Source: Arsukibacterium ikkense (GTDB taxonomy: Bacteria; Pseudomonadota; Gammaproteobacteria; Enterobacterales; Alteromonadaceae). Taken from it: a DNA stretch of 64,000 bases. The notes beneath the pieces were generated by a model that was not told the DNA's origin, did no database searches, and saw only the letters and a list, made by a program, of their open reading frames with translations. Positions within the stretch are counted from its first letter, which is position 1. The number at the start of each line of letters is the position of its first letter. The position numbers were made by a program, and so were the translations under genes. Positions 63,000 through 64,000 of the stretch are shown here, piece by piece. The stretch covers positions 86,001 through 150,000 of the forward strand of contig NZ_LAHO01000014.1 of the NCBI RefSeq assembly GCF_000987775.1. The letters are read 5' to 3'.

Positions 63000-63011
63000 T
63001 GTCCCCCCAAT

Positions 63012-64000
63012 TTATCGTTTTAGTTCAATGCGGCGGATAAAGTCTTCGACTAAGATATCGTACAGCTTATTACCCAAGTGCAAGTCTTCTACGCCATCAT
63101 CAATATTTGGGTTGTCGTTCACCTCTATAACATACACTTTGTCACCATCCTGCTTTACATCTACGCCATATAAACTGTCGCCGATAGGTGCGCAGGCGCG
63201 AATGGCTGCATCCAATACATGTGCCGGTACTTCATTAACTGCGCAGGTACTAAAGCCGCCACTTTCAGTTTTAGCTTTACCGTGTTTATAAATCTGCCAG
63301 TGGTTACGCGCCATAAAGTATTTGCAGGCAAAAATAGCCTGGCCATTCAATACGCCAATGCGCCAGTCGTATTCAGTAAAGGTGTAACGCTGCGCCAGGA
63401 TAATGGCACTTTGTTCAAATAGCGTTACCAGGGTAGAACGCAGCTCGGTCAGGGTTTTTACTTTAATCACGCCGCGGGAAAAGCTGCCATCCGGTATTTT
63501 CAAAACCAGCGGCAGGCCCAGGCTGTCAGCGGCACGTTCGAGGTTGTCTTCATCCTGTTTAAAGAGCATCAGGCCATCAGGCATTGGCACTTTGTGCTGC
63601 TCAAACAGGGTTTGCAGATAAACTTTATTACCACAGCGCAAAATTGAACTGGGATCATCAACCACCGCCAAGCCTTCGCGTTCAGCTTTTTGTGCCATAT
63701 AAAACGTATGATGATTAACGGCCGTGGTTTCCCGGATAAACAAGCCATCAAATTCAGCTAAACGGTGAATATCCCTTGCGGTAATCTGCTCTACGTCCAT
63801 TGCTGCTTTCTTGGCTGCCCTGACAAATAGTTCCAGTGACTTTGGGGTACAGGGTGGAAACTTCTCTTTCGGATCGACCAGTACTGCCAGATCGTACTTG
63901 AACTTACGGTTAGTTGGCTCTAGCCGCCAGATCTTATGGCTGTATTTTTCTAGGATATTGCCAAACAAGCTTTGCTCGGTTTCCGTCAGCTTGTTAACAC
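63012..64000 (-). CDS. RimK-family ATP-grasp protein (N-terminus outside window)
   Basis: The frame is open to the right edge of the window, so the gene is cut there and an internal TTG at 63968 is not its start. The 329 visible residues show ATP-grasp features: DDPSSILRCGNKVYLQTLFEQ, PLVLKIPDGSFSRGVIKVK, YDWRIGVLNGQAIFACKYF, and the metal site VIEVNDNPNIDDGVED. It belongs to the long RimK-like proteins with an N-terminal RLAN-type domain. These ligate amino acids to proteins or peptides; the substrate is unknown. Confidence 0.88.
   Translation of the reverse strand, partial: VNKLTETEQSLFGNILEKYSHKIWRLEPTNRKFKYDLAVLVDPKEKFPPCTPKSLELFVRAAKKAAMDVEQITARDIHRLAEFDGLFIRETTAVNHHTFYMAQKAEREGLAVVDDPSSILRCGNKVYLQTLFEQHKVPMPDGLMLFKQDEDNLERAADSLGLPLVLKIPDGSFSRGVIKVKTLTELRSTLVTLFEQSAIILAQRYTFTEYDWRIGVLNGQAIFACKYFMARNHWQIYKHGKAKTESGGFSTCAVNEVPAHVLDAAIRACAPIGDSLYGVDVKQDGDKVYVIEVNDNPNIDDGVEDLHLGNKLYDILVEDFIRRIELKR

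Noticed and set aside
62813..63011. tRNA-Leu as integration site of a mobile element
   Set aside because: No integrase, no repeated 3' tRNA end and ordinary neighbours; the hairpins after it belong to the intergenic repeat family.

Overview
The window reads as chromosomal DNA of a marine or aquatic gammaproteobacterium of the Alteromonadales-like group; the gene complement and protein style suggest the Rheinheimera / Alishewanella / Arsukibacterium branch. This is inference from memory of the families (ArcA/ArcB, GltBD, PutA, TrmB-MutY-YggX, GcvA-RlmM order, many large TonB receptors, a PEP-CTERM protein); no database search was possible. Both ends cut genes: a YfcC-type transporter on the left and a RimK-family ATP-grasp protein on the right.

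Layout. 1-2.9 kb: a partial YfcC transporter and a fused membrane/spermidine-synthase-like protein. 2.9-6.4 kb: a minus-strand polymorphic-toxin island with a toxin, its immunity gene, two further immunity paralogues and an orphan copy of only the last ~58 codons of the toxin. 6.7-10.6 kb: putA. 10.9-15.7 kb: an ECF sigma / anti-sigma pair next to a secreted subtilase, a beta-barrel protein and a DUF4382 lipoprotein. Three promoters here share GGAA-N17-CGTTA, which suggests one small regulon including autoregulation. 16-20.3 kb: PEP-CTERM protein, small membrane proteins, OsmC, RDD protein and a cluster of short repeats. 20.5-25 kb: a TonB receptor in an operon with its own two-component system. 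25-29 kb: sensor-domain protein, hydrolase, periplasmic binding protein, lipoprotein, rraA plus a broken rraA copy. 29-35 kb: gltB-gltD behind a tandem ArgR operator.

35.2-43.2 kb is the most coherent catabolic unit: a secreted cyanophycinase, a divergent TonB receptor, a YfcC-type transporter and an isoaspartyl dipeptidase. Together they would cut cyanophycin outside the cell, import beta-Asp-Arg dipeptides and split them to Asp and Arg. The nearby ArgR-controlled glutamate synthase fits a nitrogen/arginine theme. The dipeptidase lacks the first His of its HxH metal motif.

43.3-48.2 kb: arcB and arcA convergent, then another histidine kinase. 48.3-55 kb: housekeeping (DUF3293, rsmC, trmB, mutY, yggX, gcvA, rlmM), where a hydrolase has replaced most of the DUF423 gene usually found between gcvA and rlmM. 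55-59.7 kb: a secreted EEP-family nuclease/phosphatase divergent from an Oar-like TonB receptor. 59.8-64 kb: uridine kinase, NupC, a 2OG-Fe(II) oxygenase, tRNA-Leu(CAG) and the RimK-family protein.

A family of intergenic hairpin elements occurs at four places (2.7, 6.6, 28.7 and 62.9 kb). The loop cores are conserved while the stems change in a compensated way. Together with the promoter regulon, the toxin array and the cyanophycin locus, these are the observations most worth a second look.
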